Below are positions 13,195-26,289 of a DNA stretch of 64,000 nt, piece by piece. Position 1 is the first letter of the stretch, and the number at the start of each line of letters is the position of its first letter. The notes below the pieces were generated by a model. It had not been told where the DNA came from. It did not search any database and saw only the letters and a list, made by a program, of their open reading frames with translations. Source of the stretch: Paulownia fortunei (Eukaryota; Streptophyta; Magnoliopsida; Lamiales; Paulowniaceae); assembly GCA_019321725.1 (NCBI GenBank), contig CM033106.1, forward strand, positions 19,070,551-19,134,550, written 5' to 3'. The position numbers were made by a program, and so were the translations under genes.

Positions 13195-13850
13195 GGAGCG
13201 TGAGCGGCGATTTTGAGCTTGAAGAGAAAACATTTTTCTCCTCCTTTTTAGAGCTGAAAATGCAAACAAATGCAAACAAGAAGGCTGAATAATCTACCCT
13301 CTTTACCGTCAATGAGGGGCTTTTATTAGCCCCTCAGAACGGGATTCATAATCCTCCTTTATCTCCAATTCTCATCCTATGAGATCTCTTCATCCCTACC
13401 ATTATTAGGATTCTCAATTAGACTCATTTCAATTGATTTAGATAATTAATTATTACAACATGCGAATTGATTTAGGCCCATCATAATTAATTATTCAATC
13501 AATTAATTATTTATTCCAATCACATTTCTCCATGCAATTAAATTTAATTGACCACATTAATTAATTGAATTAAATCAATACTTGAATTTATTTAAGTTTT
13601 ATTAATTAATCATATTAAGTAACTTAAACCAATATTTGGATAAATTTTAAAAAAAAAATTGTCCAAATTTGTGTGTGACCCTAAGTTCACCAATAATCTT
13701 CTAGTGGGTTCACAACAAGTTGTTCTGATTAACTAGTCCAATCAATTCTCCTAAAATTAATCCATTAATGTCAATCCATAAATCATAGTTAATGTCTAGC
13801 AATGGATATATGCCTAATTGATCAATCATGTCACGACAGCAATGAGGCAC
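13195..13850 (-). repeat. Copia LTR fragment D (relative of Copia A LTR)
   Basis: Shares with the 8016-10151 LTR the order: TTAATTAAT blocks, then GTGTGTGACCCTAAGTTCA, then TAGTGGGTTCACAAC. Both ends are truncated. No internal Copia sequence adjoins. Confidence 0.65.
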
Positions 13851-14400
13851 TATGTTTTGTTTATTACATGTGATGCAATGTATTTTACTTTTGTTATAAT
13901 TTTTGCATTTTTATTTTACTATGTATCTTGGGTCTATATGAACCCACATTATACCCATTTAATTGAAAAATTACAAACTATCTTTCAATTAGGAAAAGTA
14001 CAATTGATTTCTTTAGATGACATCATCAAAATATGAATATCATGTCAGGACAATTTCGAAAATTCTTCAAAATTTTGATGATAACATCATCAAATTTTGT
14101 TAATTGACCAACGAAAGGGGATAATTGTAAGGAGATATATTACGAGAGACATATATGTAATTTCTTTAACATGCTTATAAAGCAAAATTATATATATCCT
14201 AACAGAATATTATTTTATACATTTGGCGTGTATTGATCATACTGAAATAAAAAATGAAACACTATTTGAAATAAAAAAAAAATAGTTTGTTGGTTAAAGG
14301 GCGATTCCTGCTTCACATACATATGAGGAGCCCTAGAGAAGTGGAGTCAACCAGAAATACAAATCATCATTCTGACTCTCTTTCATATGCCCACAACCAA
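13851..14400. other. Non-genic stretch upstream of the peptide gene
   Basis: Contains a short palindrome-like block (AAATTTTGATGATAACATCATCAAATTTT, approximate, near 14072-14098), which looks like a mobile-element relic but cannot be assigned. No gene seen. Confidence 0.4.
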
Positions 14401-14409
14401 TATATTAAA
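14401..14409 (+). promoter_or_regulatory. Possible TATA box of the peptide gene
   Basis: TATATTAAA lies about 65 bases before the ATG at 14472, a distance that would give a short 5' leader. No other promoter element is certain. Confidence 0.4.
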
Positions 14410-14471
14410 GGGTAACTAAAGAGAAATTATCAAGAAAGAAAACCAAGTAACACACACAAAGATCAGAATAG

Positions 14472-15301
14472 ATGGGGAGAACAAAGGTGGTGGCGTGGTT
14501 TATTCTTGTTGTGGCGGTGGTGGTGATGAGCAGCAGCAGCTGCAGCTGCGATGATTCCAAGGTTAAATGCGTGCAGGATTGCTTGGCCAATTGTGTGGCT
14601 ACTGGAGGAAACATGTGTTCTATCCATTGCTTTATTCAATGTAGATGTACGTCTTCTATTCTCACCTCTGCTTCTCTCCTTTTATCAATCCAATAACAAT
14701 CATCAAATTATCAAGTCTTTTAAATGGTACAAAGTTGAACAGACAATGATTACTTTCAAGCCTACGTACTCTTCTTCTCTTACAATATATTGTTCCCTAC
14801 TTTTCCTTAAGAAGATTAAATAGAAAATATTATGACTTTTCATGTTGAGAATCATACCACACCAATACTTATATTCATATTGGGTATGGACAAATATTTT
14901 TTATTCAACCATTGAGAAATGTGAATTGAAATAAGTTTAGAGGACTAATCACATTAAAATTCGAATCAAAGGACTTAAATGAATCAAGGGCATTACAAAC
15001 TTATTCCAGCAAATATGTTTCGCCGGCTTATATCAGCAGTACCATTCTCACAACTATTAATGTTTTCATTTATCTTAATATATAAATACATTCATTTTTG
15101 AATGCGAAATAAAGGATGCAAATTGATTATTTGGTAGTCCATAAATTAAACATGAAAATACTAACTTATTTTCTTCTTTTTTTCTGCATGTATAAAGGGC
15201 CTTTTAACGATAAGACTGGCGAGGTAACTGGGAATAACAACAAGGCACAAACAAATGGACAAGAACCAGAGCAGATAACAGAATTCAGTCCACATTGGTA
15301 A
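14472..15301 (+). CDS. Small secreted cysteine-rich peptide, thionin-like, two exons
   Basis: Exon 1 (14472-14646) encodes a hydrophobic signal peptide (roughly residues 1-26, core WFILVVAVVVM) followed by a short cysteine domain. The six main cysteines are spaced C-x3-C-x3-C-x7-C-x3-C-x3-C, two CxxxCxxxC triplets, with two more Cys near the predicted cleavage site. This spacing resembles the plant thionin-like family and alpha-hairpinins; such proteins are usually secreted and linked to defence, but that role is inference here. A donor GTACGT at 14647 and an acceptor TATAAAG at 15197 join in phase to exon 2 (15198-15301), which adds a polar Asn/Gln/Glu-rich tail with no cysteines, for 92 residues. 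If unspliced, the frame stops at 14696 (74 residues) and the cysteine core is unchanged. The ATG is preceded by a plausible TATA box. Confidence 0.65.
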
Positions 15302-17925
15302 TTAAGGAAACCAGACACAAAGCTGGCCAGGAAGCCCATATCACATGACCTAATATATAACCATGAAAATACATATGTATTTTAGCAGTATGTGCAGAAG
15401 ATGCCTATATGAATTACAAACCTACATAAATATGTATAGGAAACAAATGAAATATAGTTAGGGAAGTTGATCATGTGATACAACACTTTTCAGCATGTAC
15501 AATGATATATGTAAGCTATTACCTTGTACTCTCAACAAATCTTTTGTCTTATCAAAGGTAAACCATAACTCTTTAGTTCACGTCAATTTTCTTAGTCGGC
15601 ATATTTCTTTTATAAGTTATATGGTAGTTCTCATTCATATGTATGTGCTTATTTATGGTTTGCCCCATCAATTTGAAAATAAGCAGTTACTTAACCCTTT
15701 CTACTAATGGCTAAATGTTAATCAAGTTACCTTTTATAGTTGGACGGTAAATGATAGAGGATCCAGGCCGTAACTAATAAGTTAAATAATAAAATTGTCC
15801 AATTAACAAAGAAAATTTTTCCTTTTTGCGTCAACGTCAAGTAAGGATGCATGTAATTTAGTAAGTAGCAAATAACATGTATCATATGTAAAAGGATTTT
15901 TTTTTTCCAAAAACCTATGATTTTTTCTTTGTTTTTTTAGAGATGACTCATGTTTCCACTCTGTCTCATTCTTCTCTGGGTTAAATGCAATTTAAACCCC
16001 ATAATAAAATATGTAAATGGCGAAAAAAACCCTCTAAACAAATCAAAGACAAAAGCCTTCAATTGCTTTTAAAAAAACTGTAAAAATCACCCTTAAGGAG
16101 CACTGAGCAAGAAACGCCAGTTGTGCGAGTTGTTTTAGGTTATTTTTACTAGTAAAAAGACTGTTATGTTTCTATTTTTACCAACCATCGAATCTTTCTT
16201 CATAAAAATCAACTTTCCACATTCAATACTTCATAATAAGTACATTTATATATAAGTAAATGCTCTCTTATTTAAATAATTTACATATACGTTTAATTAA
16301 CAGCTATATACATATATTTTACATATATATATATAACTCAAGTAATGAGTTGGGGTGGGTTTTTAAGAAAATCTTTTTTAAGTGTTCATGGAACTTCACA
16401 TAACTCTATTGAAATTATTTGGCTGGAGAATTGCATAAACACTTTGTGAATCTTTTATTTGGAGAATTTTACGAACACTTTGTCAATTTTTCTAACTTTT
16501 GAACTTGATGATAATTCAAGAGAATGTATAAGGAAAAAAAAAAAGAAGAAGAAGAAGAAGAAGAAGAGAAGAGAGGATAGGGAAGAATTTTTCAACCATC
16601 AGGCTTCTAATTTTCGTCCCCAACATGTATTTATACAAATGAATTTTTGTCTCCAATTGTTTACAATAGAATATTTTTATAATATATTTAACATGTAATA
16701 AACGCACACATAGACATGTAAGTACACACGGGGATGCGCGTGTGGGCGAACATAACACAAAATCTCAATCTTGTCATTTATTTGTAATTCCTAAGCAAAC
16801 AAATCATAACAATGTGAATGTCAATCTTGTCATTTATGTTTGAGGAATTGACTTCCCTTAAATTCAAAAATCTTTTACTAATAACAAAAATGAAATTATA
16901 GTTAATTAGATTTCTTTCCAAATGGTCATTCCACAGCAAACAAGTACAGTCTGGATTCTTAGTATAGTTATATTAAGAGAAAATACTAAAAATTAAGTAG
17001 AGAAGAACGGGTTACAGGCAATTAACTCTTTCCTGAAACGGATAAATGGCAAGAAACTCTAATAAATAAAATCAATAGACAAAAAGTTCCTCTATGTTTT
17101 TATAAATAATGCATATGGATTCCCTGTTTTAATTAGTCGTGCATTGAATAAGAAAAGGACCACACTACCCTCGTTAGTTTTTGTATTTGTAGTCTCAATC
17201 TTTTTTACTTTTCAATTTTTTTACCTTTTTTTTTATTGTTCTTGTTTTTCCCATTATTTTTTACCTTTTCTTTTTTCGTCTACACTCCCAATCACGACCA
17301 CTCCACCACTGCTAGGCACCACCCATCCCCCAAACTCAAACTAGCACACTTTCACCCCAACCCAGTGTCCGACGAACTAATTAGATCGACTGTTTCTTAC
17401 TTTTGTAAAAATATATTTTTTAATCAATATCAATTAAATAGGAATTTCTTCATCTTTATATACTTTCTTTAAATTCAAATGAAGTTTGTACACCATACAT
17501 AGCTACAGGACACGGTCGCTAATATGATGACAATCATAATATATGCCTCTATAGCTTTGATTTTAAATCGTTCCAATTAGAAAATTATTAAAATGGGATA
17601 TCAATGATTCAACAAGATTTGCACTTATAATGCATGCTCGCAAGGAGATGTCTCGTTTCATGGATATCGGTATATAAACACTAGTGCATGTACTTGGTTG
17701 TTTGTTATGAACAAATATAATGAACAGTCCCGCTTAGAAATTCCTAATTAAAAAGAAAATATTATTGGAATTTATATATTACAATAGTACAAAATAGCTT
17801 TCTTGTTTGTAGACAAAGCGAATTTAGAGTTGTCTTTCATTTCAAGGCATAATTTGTATCAAAGCGCTCCATATTTGCCTAGAGTTCGCTCCCTCTCTTA
17901 GCTAAAGAAAAAGATGGATGGATAA
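15302..17925. other. Intergenic, no gene recognised
   Basis: AT-rich sequence with low-complexity tracts: (AT)n near 16314-16335, (AAG)n at 16541-16566, and a T/C-rich stretch at 17170-17290. Open frames here are short and compositionally driven. Nothing supports a gene. Confidence 0.5.
16541..16566 (+). repeat. (AAG)n microsatellite
   Basis: An A-run is followed by eight or more AAG units. The Lys-rich and Leu-rich frames crossing it are artefacts of the repeat. Confidence 0.9.
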
Positions 17926-20426
17926 TGTAATACCCGAGCCTCGCGCTACTCACCTGGCCAATATAGTTCATGTATTTTATGCCACGTATGTGTCATTTGT
18001 ATTTTAATTAATATTTCATAATGCATTATATTTTATACGGTATTTTAATAATTAAACTTTCGAAGTTGTCACCGATATTAATTTCCAGATTCTTTAACCT
18101 AATTGGTTGAGTTGGTACTAAGATATGAGAATTTAGGTGTCAACTATCAGATAACATTATGATACACGTAAGTGAAAGGTGGCATCATTGTGTTTATCGG
18201 TGTAGGATAAACTATACAAATAAATTAATTAGGGAGAAAATAATGATAGTAATAGTAATAATAATAATAATAAAAGAAAATAAGGACATTATCATATTAA
18301 TTAAGATGGTGTAAATTTTTTTAATATAAAATAAATTTGGGGGTTTATAAATAAATATATATGAAAATAAATAAATAATATTTTGTATTGATTATATAGA
18401 AAAATAATATATATATATATATATATAAGTATATGGTGTGTAATATAATATATATATATACATATATGTATACACGTGTAGTGTATACATATATATATGA
18501 TGAGGATAAGCAAATATAATATATATATATATATATATATACATATAGGTATACACGTGTAGTGTATACATATATATATGATGAGGATAAGTATATATAT
18601 AATATATTGTATTAGATTTCTTTAATACTAATGTTAAGGATAAGTATATATATAATATATTATATTAGATTCATTTACTAAATAATAACATACACCACAC
18701 AAACACACGGCTAAAACAAAAATACTACACACACGTTCACGACAGCAAAGGAAAGGAAAGAAGAGAAAAGAAAAAGAAAAAGAAGAAATGAGAAAGGAAT
18801 AACAAATTTCAACCGTAGAAATTTGAGGAAATTTTGAGTAAGTCCTTTTTATTTTTATACAGATAAAAATATATATTTATGTCGTTTATTTCTAATTTGA
18901 AAGAAAGTTTTTGATCCAAGTTAATTAGTTATCTACCTGTGAGACAATAACTAATATACACCTTTAATTTGAAATTAATTAAAAATATTCAATTTTATTA
19001 TCTTGTATTAATTGGATGACGGAGTTAATTAAATTGAGGGATTGATTATAGGATTATAACATATCAATTAAATAATATTAGAATAAATTCAAGACGAGAA
19101 ATTAAGGTATTTAAAAGGTTCTGATTGGGGTGAAATATAAAAATTTTAAGGTTTGATTGTTACTTAATTAAATTTAAGATTTAAGATCCCTTATGAAATT
19201 TGATATAGTTAAAAATGAAAATTAATACGTTATACTTTTACAGGCTGCCTTATATCTAAGGTTAGGGAAGAGAATCTTGTTAACCTTCAGTAGGATATCA
19301 AAAGTGGAAGGTAAGTGAAAATCCATTTGCAACTACAATGCATGGGCATAGTATTTCTTGGCTTATTTATATTAAATGCTATCCTTGTGTCTTGATGAGT
19401 GTTTTGATAAGTATTATAAATATCTTATAGTGCATACGTTGTTTGGATGACAGGACATGTGATTCATTGTGTCATTGAACATGTCATTCATCAACATTTA
19501 CACGTGCATGCATAACACGTGCTCACAGTTGATGTTTTGTATGCATAACATTATTTTCAGAAAGAAAATATTTTGGTTGGCCACTACTAGTGTACCGAGG
19601 GCCATGTGTGGCTTATTTATATGATATTTGAGGCACCGCGAGTATTACTTTTTGGAGGATCATAGAGGTTGATAGGGGGTGTGCCTCTGGTGGTCACGAG
19701 AGAGTGGACCACTTGATTGTGCCCTTATCGACGCCGCTGGTGGGAATACTTCTAGAGGGTCATAGGGGAAGACAGGGGGTGGACCTTGGTGATCCCAAGA
19801 GATGGCCCCCGAACTGTGTCAATCTGTTTATGGCCATGTGATTATTGATATTGTTAAAAACTCTATCCGGTACATAGTAGGTGGGCCAAGGGCCCAGTGA
19901 TGAAAAATAATTTTGAATGAACTATTTTTATGCATAAGTTTGCATTCTTGTCATGATTTCATAGAAATGCATTGCATTTATATTGGATTATTCTTCAGCA
20001 TGCATGATTTTCATTTACTAAGCATTAGCTCACGTAGTTTATGCATTGTAGGTGAGTTTGATGCCACTGACTTACTGAGCGAGCGGCTGGAGCTCCTACA
20101 GGTTCTGAGAATCAGTGTACATGGATGACGACCTGTTAGGATGGTTGTTAACTTATTTGATTTTGCAGTCTATTGTATTAGGTTTTGAGATTTGTATTGT
20201 GTGTTACTTTTAAAAAAATTTTGTACATGAGTATGTAAATGTTATGGTTGTTATGGGTTCTCTGCAGATATATATATATATATATATTAGTTTGTGAGTG
20301 GGAAAAATAGTTTATTATTTATTAAGTTATTATAGAAAAAAAAAATTTACATGCACACAGGATTTATCATGTCAAAATTATTACATATATAAATATATAT
20401 GTGTGTGTAGTAATGGGGGTGTTACA
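17926..20426 (+). repeat. Solo LTR, 2.5 kb, same family as 10295-13194
   Basis: Begins TGTAATACCCGAGCCTCG and ends GGGGGTGTTACA, with flanks GATAA and AATAA (4/5 match). It is inverted relative to the 10295-13194 copy and shares both ends and the block around TTAGCTCACGTAGTTTATGC. Contains AT-repeat arrays at 18400-18660 and a (TA)n at 20270-20288. No pol domain. Confidence 0.75.
18469..18590. repeat. Direct repeat of a palindromic unit
   Basis: Two copies of a unit containing TATACACGTGTAGTGTATAC, itself an imperfect inverted repeat, each followed by GATGAGGATAAG. They are separated by (AT)n. Probably slippage within the solo LTR. Confidence 0.7.
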
Positions 20427-20599
20427 AATAATTCATGTACTTCTTTATTTCCTACAGATCTATCGTATCATTACTTCTAATCTTCTATTTTCTCACAGTT
20501 CTTAAATTGAAAATTCTTGGTCAAGGTTGAATAAGCCCTAAAAAAGAGTTTTCTAATTTTATCATATAGTCAAATATGTAGGAATATGGACATATAACT

Positions 20600-21414
20600 A
20601 TTAAGTTAAACTTTCGATTAATAATTCGTACCCTATTCCCGATTGAGAGATTAGTTGATAAAAGTACCATACTTGCATGGTACCGCAATTAAAAAGGTTT
20701 GTTACTTCACCTATGTCTACGTCTTCATGGTATGTCACTAGATGCTAACCATGTTTATTGGTTCCTAAAATTAAATGATTAATTATAAGAAGATTAATAT
20801 AAATTAATTAATTAATAGCTTAATAAATTTAGCGAACTTTATTAAATTCAAATATTGAGTTAATTTAATTAATTAAAGACATAAATTAGTTAAATCTAAT
20901 AACATTAGAGAAACTCAATTAAAATAAATGATTAATCATTTAGATTAATTAATTAATTTAGACTTTTAATTAATTCATATGATAAATTAATTAACTCAAT
21001 TGAGTGAATAAATTAAATGGACCTAATTAATTTTATGCCTAGGTTAAATAGGTATAGAAGGGATCAACTGATCAAGGCCCAATGAGAATTGGATTAAAAA
21101 TACAATTCCTAAAAGTAGAAGAAAAATGAGGGTTCTTAGATCATAAGGACATAATCCAAAAAGAAGTAGAAATAGAATAGAAAAAGAGTCTCATATGGAT
21201 GGTACTAGATGATCTATAAAACAAGGCCTCCTACACATTTTTTTGAAGAGATTTCAAGCAAAACTTTTTACTTTTAATTAAAAAAAATTCTCTCTCAAAA
21301 TCAAGCCCAAAATCATGCACTTACCCTCTCAAAAATGCCACCCCTCATCCACCTACTGTTGATTTTTGTGTTCCTATTTCTATCACTATTTGATTTAGGT
21401 ATAAGAAAATCAAT
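20600..21414 (+). repeat. Copia LTR fragment E, plus orientation
   Basis: Matches the reverse complement of the Copia A LTR: GGTACCGCAATTAAAAAGG, then ATGTCTACGTCTTCATGG, ATGCTAACCATG and TTAATTAAT blocks, in the same order. A TATA-like CTATAAAACAAGG at ~21217-21229 fits the LTR promoter position. It stops where the oppositely oriented LTR B starts. Confidence 0.65.
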
Positions 21415-23600
21415 TGTTAGGTTCACTTAACCGCAGGGTGTGCGTAGCATAAATTTAAAAAATTTAACATAATACAAGTCATATCAGATATGGCATCCTC
21501 CCTGATTTGATGTGATTTATCAATTTCGCAATTTCCAATTGTATTAACTAAACGAAAGAAAGTCTCCATTTATAGCTTTATGCACTACAGTTGTAGTATG
21601 AAGAAATCAATTGCTAGCCTTCTTTTCTGATAATGGTTCGCAGAAATCCAGACGCTCCCCTCTAACGAAGTCCACGCTTCGGGAAAAAACACAGAATCAA
21701 AATTTCGCTAGCAATTCTAATTCCTTTTACTAATCTAGTTTACAAAGTAAATTTAAGTAAGTATTAATTGTTACCAACCCGTGATGTTAAGAATTTAATA
21801 CTTTCAATCAAAAGATGGAATTTTGATTGATTGGAAGAATATGGAAGACGGAAGAAAAACTATTTTTTTCTCTTGTTTATGAAATGGTCAAAAATTGGAG
21901 AGTCTAACACACTAAAATTTTCGGCCCCTTTACTAGTGGCCGAAAATTCAAGAATCCTACTCTTGGAATTTTCAGTTGCTTCTTTAATTGGTTGGAGGAT
22001 TTTGGTTGATCTCAAGATCTCCTAAGAATCTCCAACTTTAGTTCTCTTACCTTTACAAGATATTAAGAGATAATCTTATCTAATCTTATTAGATATTTCT
22101 AAGAATATCTAGTTCTTAGAACTTCCACTTTTTCCATCAACTCTTGAAAGCGTCTCCAAATGGATCACTTGAATTGGGCGTGGACTCTCAATTAAATCCA
22201 ACAATTAATCCAATTAATTGATTAGGCTCAAATTCATTGCATTGATCCTAGTCATATTAGGTCTAATTAAATAATTCAATTATTTAATTGAGTAAATTAA
22301 TTCAATAATTAAACTAATTTATAGTTAACTCAATTAAATGATCCAATCAATTAATTGTTTCACTCCAATTTAAGCTCCCTAATCTTATTAGCCACTTAAA
22401 TAATTTAATTATTTAATTGAACAACTAATTCAACTCCATGAACTAACTAAAGCCGTAATTAATTAATCTCTATTATTTAATTAAATCCAACTCCTTGGAT
22501 GATTTTTTAAATTAGAAATGTTTCATCCCAAATTGTATGTGATCCTTTAAGTTCATACTAAGCTAACAGTGGGCTTTCAATATTTACAACTTATGAATGA
22601 TAATTATTCTAATTATTGGTTCAATTAATTAATCTGTTTGGAATTAACTCCTTAATTCTAAGTATCTCACAAGTCATGGGAAACACGTAGCAAGTGTATC
22701 ATGATTACCTAGTATTAGGTGAAATTGCAAACAAAACCATTTCAATTATGAGTACCATACACGTAATGTTATTCTATCATCTAATATCCCAGTTGAGTTT
22801 AAGGTATGAATATTTATAAGTTGAAACCCTAAATGACTCAATAACTATGATTTCACTTCAAATTTCAATTACTTCTGATGATTCATTAGAAAAGTCCCAT
22901 CTAACATTCATCCTGCCTTGACCAAGGACTTTTGAGTTATGAACTATGAAAATATAGGAGATTTATTTGTTCTATTAGACAAGTGACAGATCCTTTATTG
23001 GCTACTCATTAACTTCCATACAAACCAATACAACATCCAACGTATCCCCTTTATGATTATTAGGTAATCAGAAGATACATCAATATGGAACACGACGTGC
23101 ACAAGACTATCATGGTGTCTTAATTCCAAGGACTAGTCGTGTACTATCATAACGTGGAAATTCTTATTTCGACATACAATATCTCTAACTAAAAAATTCC
23201 AGCGGGCCTGTTCAGTGTACTTATTCTCAATTAAACACACGAATACATGCATTATCATCACTACATTGATGCCTATAGAGTGAGACATCCTCCTCTTACG
23301 AGCATGCATCGTATGTGTGAGTCTTATTTAGGTTATTCGATGTTCCATCACAAAAGCCCTTAACTTGGAACTAATTTAAGACCAAATCCTTAGAGGCATA
23401 TTCCATGATCGCATCACATGCGTAATCATGCCCCGTGGCTAAGTTTGGTCTAAAGACTTTAATCTAATTATTATATGCAATTAAAGATGAAGAGAATGCT
23501 TATTTCATTAATAGAATTTGAAAAAGATTATTTTACAAATACAAGAGTATAAAGAATGCCCAATCTAATTGACGGGCGTGCACCGGGCACCACTTTAACA
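21415..23600 (-). repeat. 3' LTR of Copia B
   Basis: In element orientation it starts TGTTAAAGTGGTGCCCGG, immediately after the purine-rich GGCAAGTAGGAGAT, and ends at CTAACA (21415). About 2.19 kb, close to the Copia A LTR in size and layout. Confidence 0.8.
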
Positions 23601-23639
23601 ATCTCCTACTTGCCTTAGTGCCAATTTGCCCTTATACTT

Positions 23640-25411
23640 TAAACCCATCTTCTCAAGATTTTCGTCGAATACCTTCTATGCTAAGGGTTTGGTTAGTGAG
23701 TCTACTATATTTTCTACCGAACCGACTCTTTCCACTACAACATTACCTCTACCAATGATCTCTCTGATCAAATGGTATCGTCTTATAATGTGATTGCATC
23801 TTTGATGAGATCTTAGTTCTTTTGCTTGTGCAATAGCTCCGTTGTTATCACAGTATATTAATTCAGGATCAACAAATAATGAAACTACACCCAACATTTG
23901 GATGAAGTTCCTTATCCAAACAGCTTCCTTAGCTACATCACATGCAATAATGTATTCAGCCTCAGTGGTGGAATCTGCGATTGTCTCTTGCTTGGAAATT
24001 TTTCAACTGACCACACTACTGTTTAGGATGAATACGTATTTGGACCTTAACTTTGAGTTGTCTATATCAAACTAAAATCTAGAATTAGTATAATTCTTTT
24101 GTTTTAGTTCTCCAGGATAGTACACTAGAAAGATGTCATTAATCCTTCTCAAATACTTAAGGATCATCTTCATGGCTTTATAGTACCCATTACTTGGATT
24201 GGACTAATATATGCTCATGAACCGTAGAGCATGTGCAACATCAGGTCTCGTACATAATATACCATACATTATGCTTTTAATACTAGATGCATAAGGTATG
24301 TGGGTCATCTTTTCTCTCTCCATAAGAGTCTTAGGGGACATAGATTTGATAGAGAAATGCCATGACTTATTGACAATAATCCTCGTTTGGATTCTTTCAT
24401 GTTAAACCTCTTTAGCTTTTTATCTATTTATATGGATTGGGATAGTCTAATCATCCTCTTTGATCTATCTCTATATATCTTTATTCCCAAAATAAAGTAT
24501 GCTTCTCCCAAATCCTTCATGGAGAACTAGTTAGACAACCATGTCTTAGTTGATTGCAGCATTCCTACAATATTTCCAATGAGTAGGATGTCATCATCAT
24601 GCAATACAAATAATGTCACTATGTTCCCGCTAACCTTTTTATAGACATAAAATTCATCTGTATTTTTATGGTAATCAAACGATTTGATTACCTTATCAAA
24701 TCAGACGTTCCAACTTCAAGATGCTTGCTTAAGTCCATAAATAGATATTTAAAGCTTGCAAATCTTTTGCTCGCTCCTTTTAGATATGAAGCCTTTGGAC
24801 TGCCTCATAAAGATCTCTTCCTTAATGTTTCCATTAAGGAAAGCAGCCTTCACATCCATCTATCATATCTTGTAGTCATAATACGCTGATGTGGTTAGCA
24901 AAATATGGATGGATTTTAGCATTGCCACTGGCGAAAAAAAAAATCATAATCAATTCCTTGATTCTAAAGTATAACTGACCAATAGTGCTTTGTAGGTTAC
25001 CCCCATTTACTCCAAGCTTCTACTTGTAGACCTATTTGTAGTTAATATGAACTATTCCCTATGGTGGGTTTACCAAGGTCCATATCTTACTGGAGTACAT
25101 AGAGTCCATCTCGGATTGCATGGCATCATGCTAACTTCTCGTGTCGATGTCAAACACTATTTCTCTACAAGTCCTTAGATCACTATCCATTGGGAGAACC
25201 TACTCGTTGTTCTCTAACAAAAAGTCATACCTTTCAAATAGCTTGAGTTCCTTTCGGATCTCATAGGAGGTTGTGCGTCAACTGGTTGGTCCAATACTAT
25301 GTCTGTTGGGACATCTTGTGGTTCTTGAACCTTTTCAAGTTTCACCACTTCATCATTTCTATCCAATAAAAATTCTTCCTCTAAGAAGGTATCATTTCTC
25401 AAAAAAAACAC
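23640..25411 (-). pseudogene. Copia B pol fragment (RT and RNase H)
   Basis: The RNase H end is very well kept: a 73-codon open stretch (23676-23897) with IYCDNNGAIAQAKE, HIIRRYHLIREII and a final SLTKPLA typical of Copia. The RT active-site region near 24575-24610 reads HDDDILLIGNIVGML in place of YVDDILLIGN, with nearby stops. The linker before RT (25214-25411) still reads DTFLEEEFLLDRNDEV. No initiation region or integrase is present, so this is a dead fragment. Confidence 0.85.
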
Positions 25412-26289
25412 CTTTTGTTTGTAATTTATAACTATCTATCATTTTTAATTTTACTTGAGCTTTTAGACTAATTTATATTTCAAAATACATTCTATTATGT
25501 TCAAATTTATATTGGTGTATATCTATAATTTTATTCACCTCAAAATTGACTAATAACTATTTATATTTTTTATTATTTTTTAAATTTATAATTATAATTT
25601 ATTTTTAATTAAAACATAATAAATTAAATTAGGGAATACAATTTATAATTCAACATGAATGTTAAAAAGGAATAAATAGAAAAATTAATTTTACTGACAA
25701 TATATTTAATTATAGTATATGTTAATTAAATCTATTATTTATGGATGAGTAATAGAAAAGGAGATAAAGTACATGTATATACATAAAAAAAATTAAAATG
25801 AGGTGGCAAAGTGAGAAATCATGTAAAGTTTGGATGTAAAAAATTTCAGCATGTAACGCACACGTGATGGAATCTCGATGGAATATTCCACCGGCGGGAG
25901 GTCTTAGATGATAAAGTGTGAAACCCACGTAATTTACATAGCAATGTGTAAAAAAAAAAATTTAGAGCGTGAAGTGTAAAAATCACAATAGTTTGGATAG
26001 TTTAATTTTTTTCCTTTTATTTTTTTGATAAATAAAGATTGGATTAACAAATAAGATCAGTTGGGAACTTAGGGTATATAAAGATTTGATTAGCAAATCA
26101 GATCAATTAGGATATCTTTCCCATTTTTTTCTCTACCAGTTGGTTAGGTTTTTTGGCTACTACTTATTTTTTGTTGTTGTTGTACGTTCCAAAAATAATT
26201 CAATGATAACAATCTAATTATTTTCTTCTAAATTCTTTTACGGTTTGAGAGCTACAACACTTTAAAATAATCTCTCCATAGTGAAAGTG
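25412..26289. other. AT-rich stretch, possibly LTR remains of the next Copia fragment
   Basis: Contains GGGTATATAAAG near 26073-26084 and an imperfect direct repeat (AAAGATTGGATTAACAAATA / AAAGATTTGATTAGCAAATC), as in some LTR promoter regions, just before a Copia gag relic. LTR ends were not found, so the assignment is weak. No gene. Confidence 0.3.

Larger units (their letters stand above)
21415..25411 (-). mobile_element. Ty1/Copia element B, 5'-truncated
   Basis: Consists of a complete 3' LTR (21415-23600, to the left) and about 1.8 kb of pol (RNase H, RT and the linker before RT) on the minus strand. Integrase, gag and the 5' LTR are missing; pol stops abruptly near 25411. It is related to Copia A but diverged. 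Confidence 0.85.

Noticed and set aside
16459..16758. Lys-rich (plus) and Leu-rich (minus) open frames
   Set aside because: Produced by the (AAG)n microsatellite.
17144..17472. Two overlapping Phe/Leu/Pro-rich frames
   Set aside because: Encoded by a T/C-rich low-complexity tract; no homology, no splice or promoter context.
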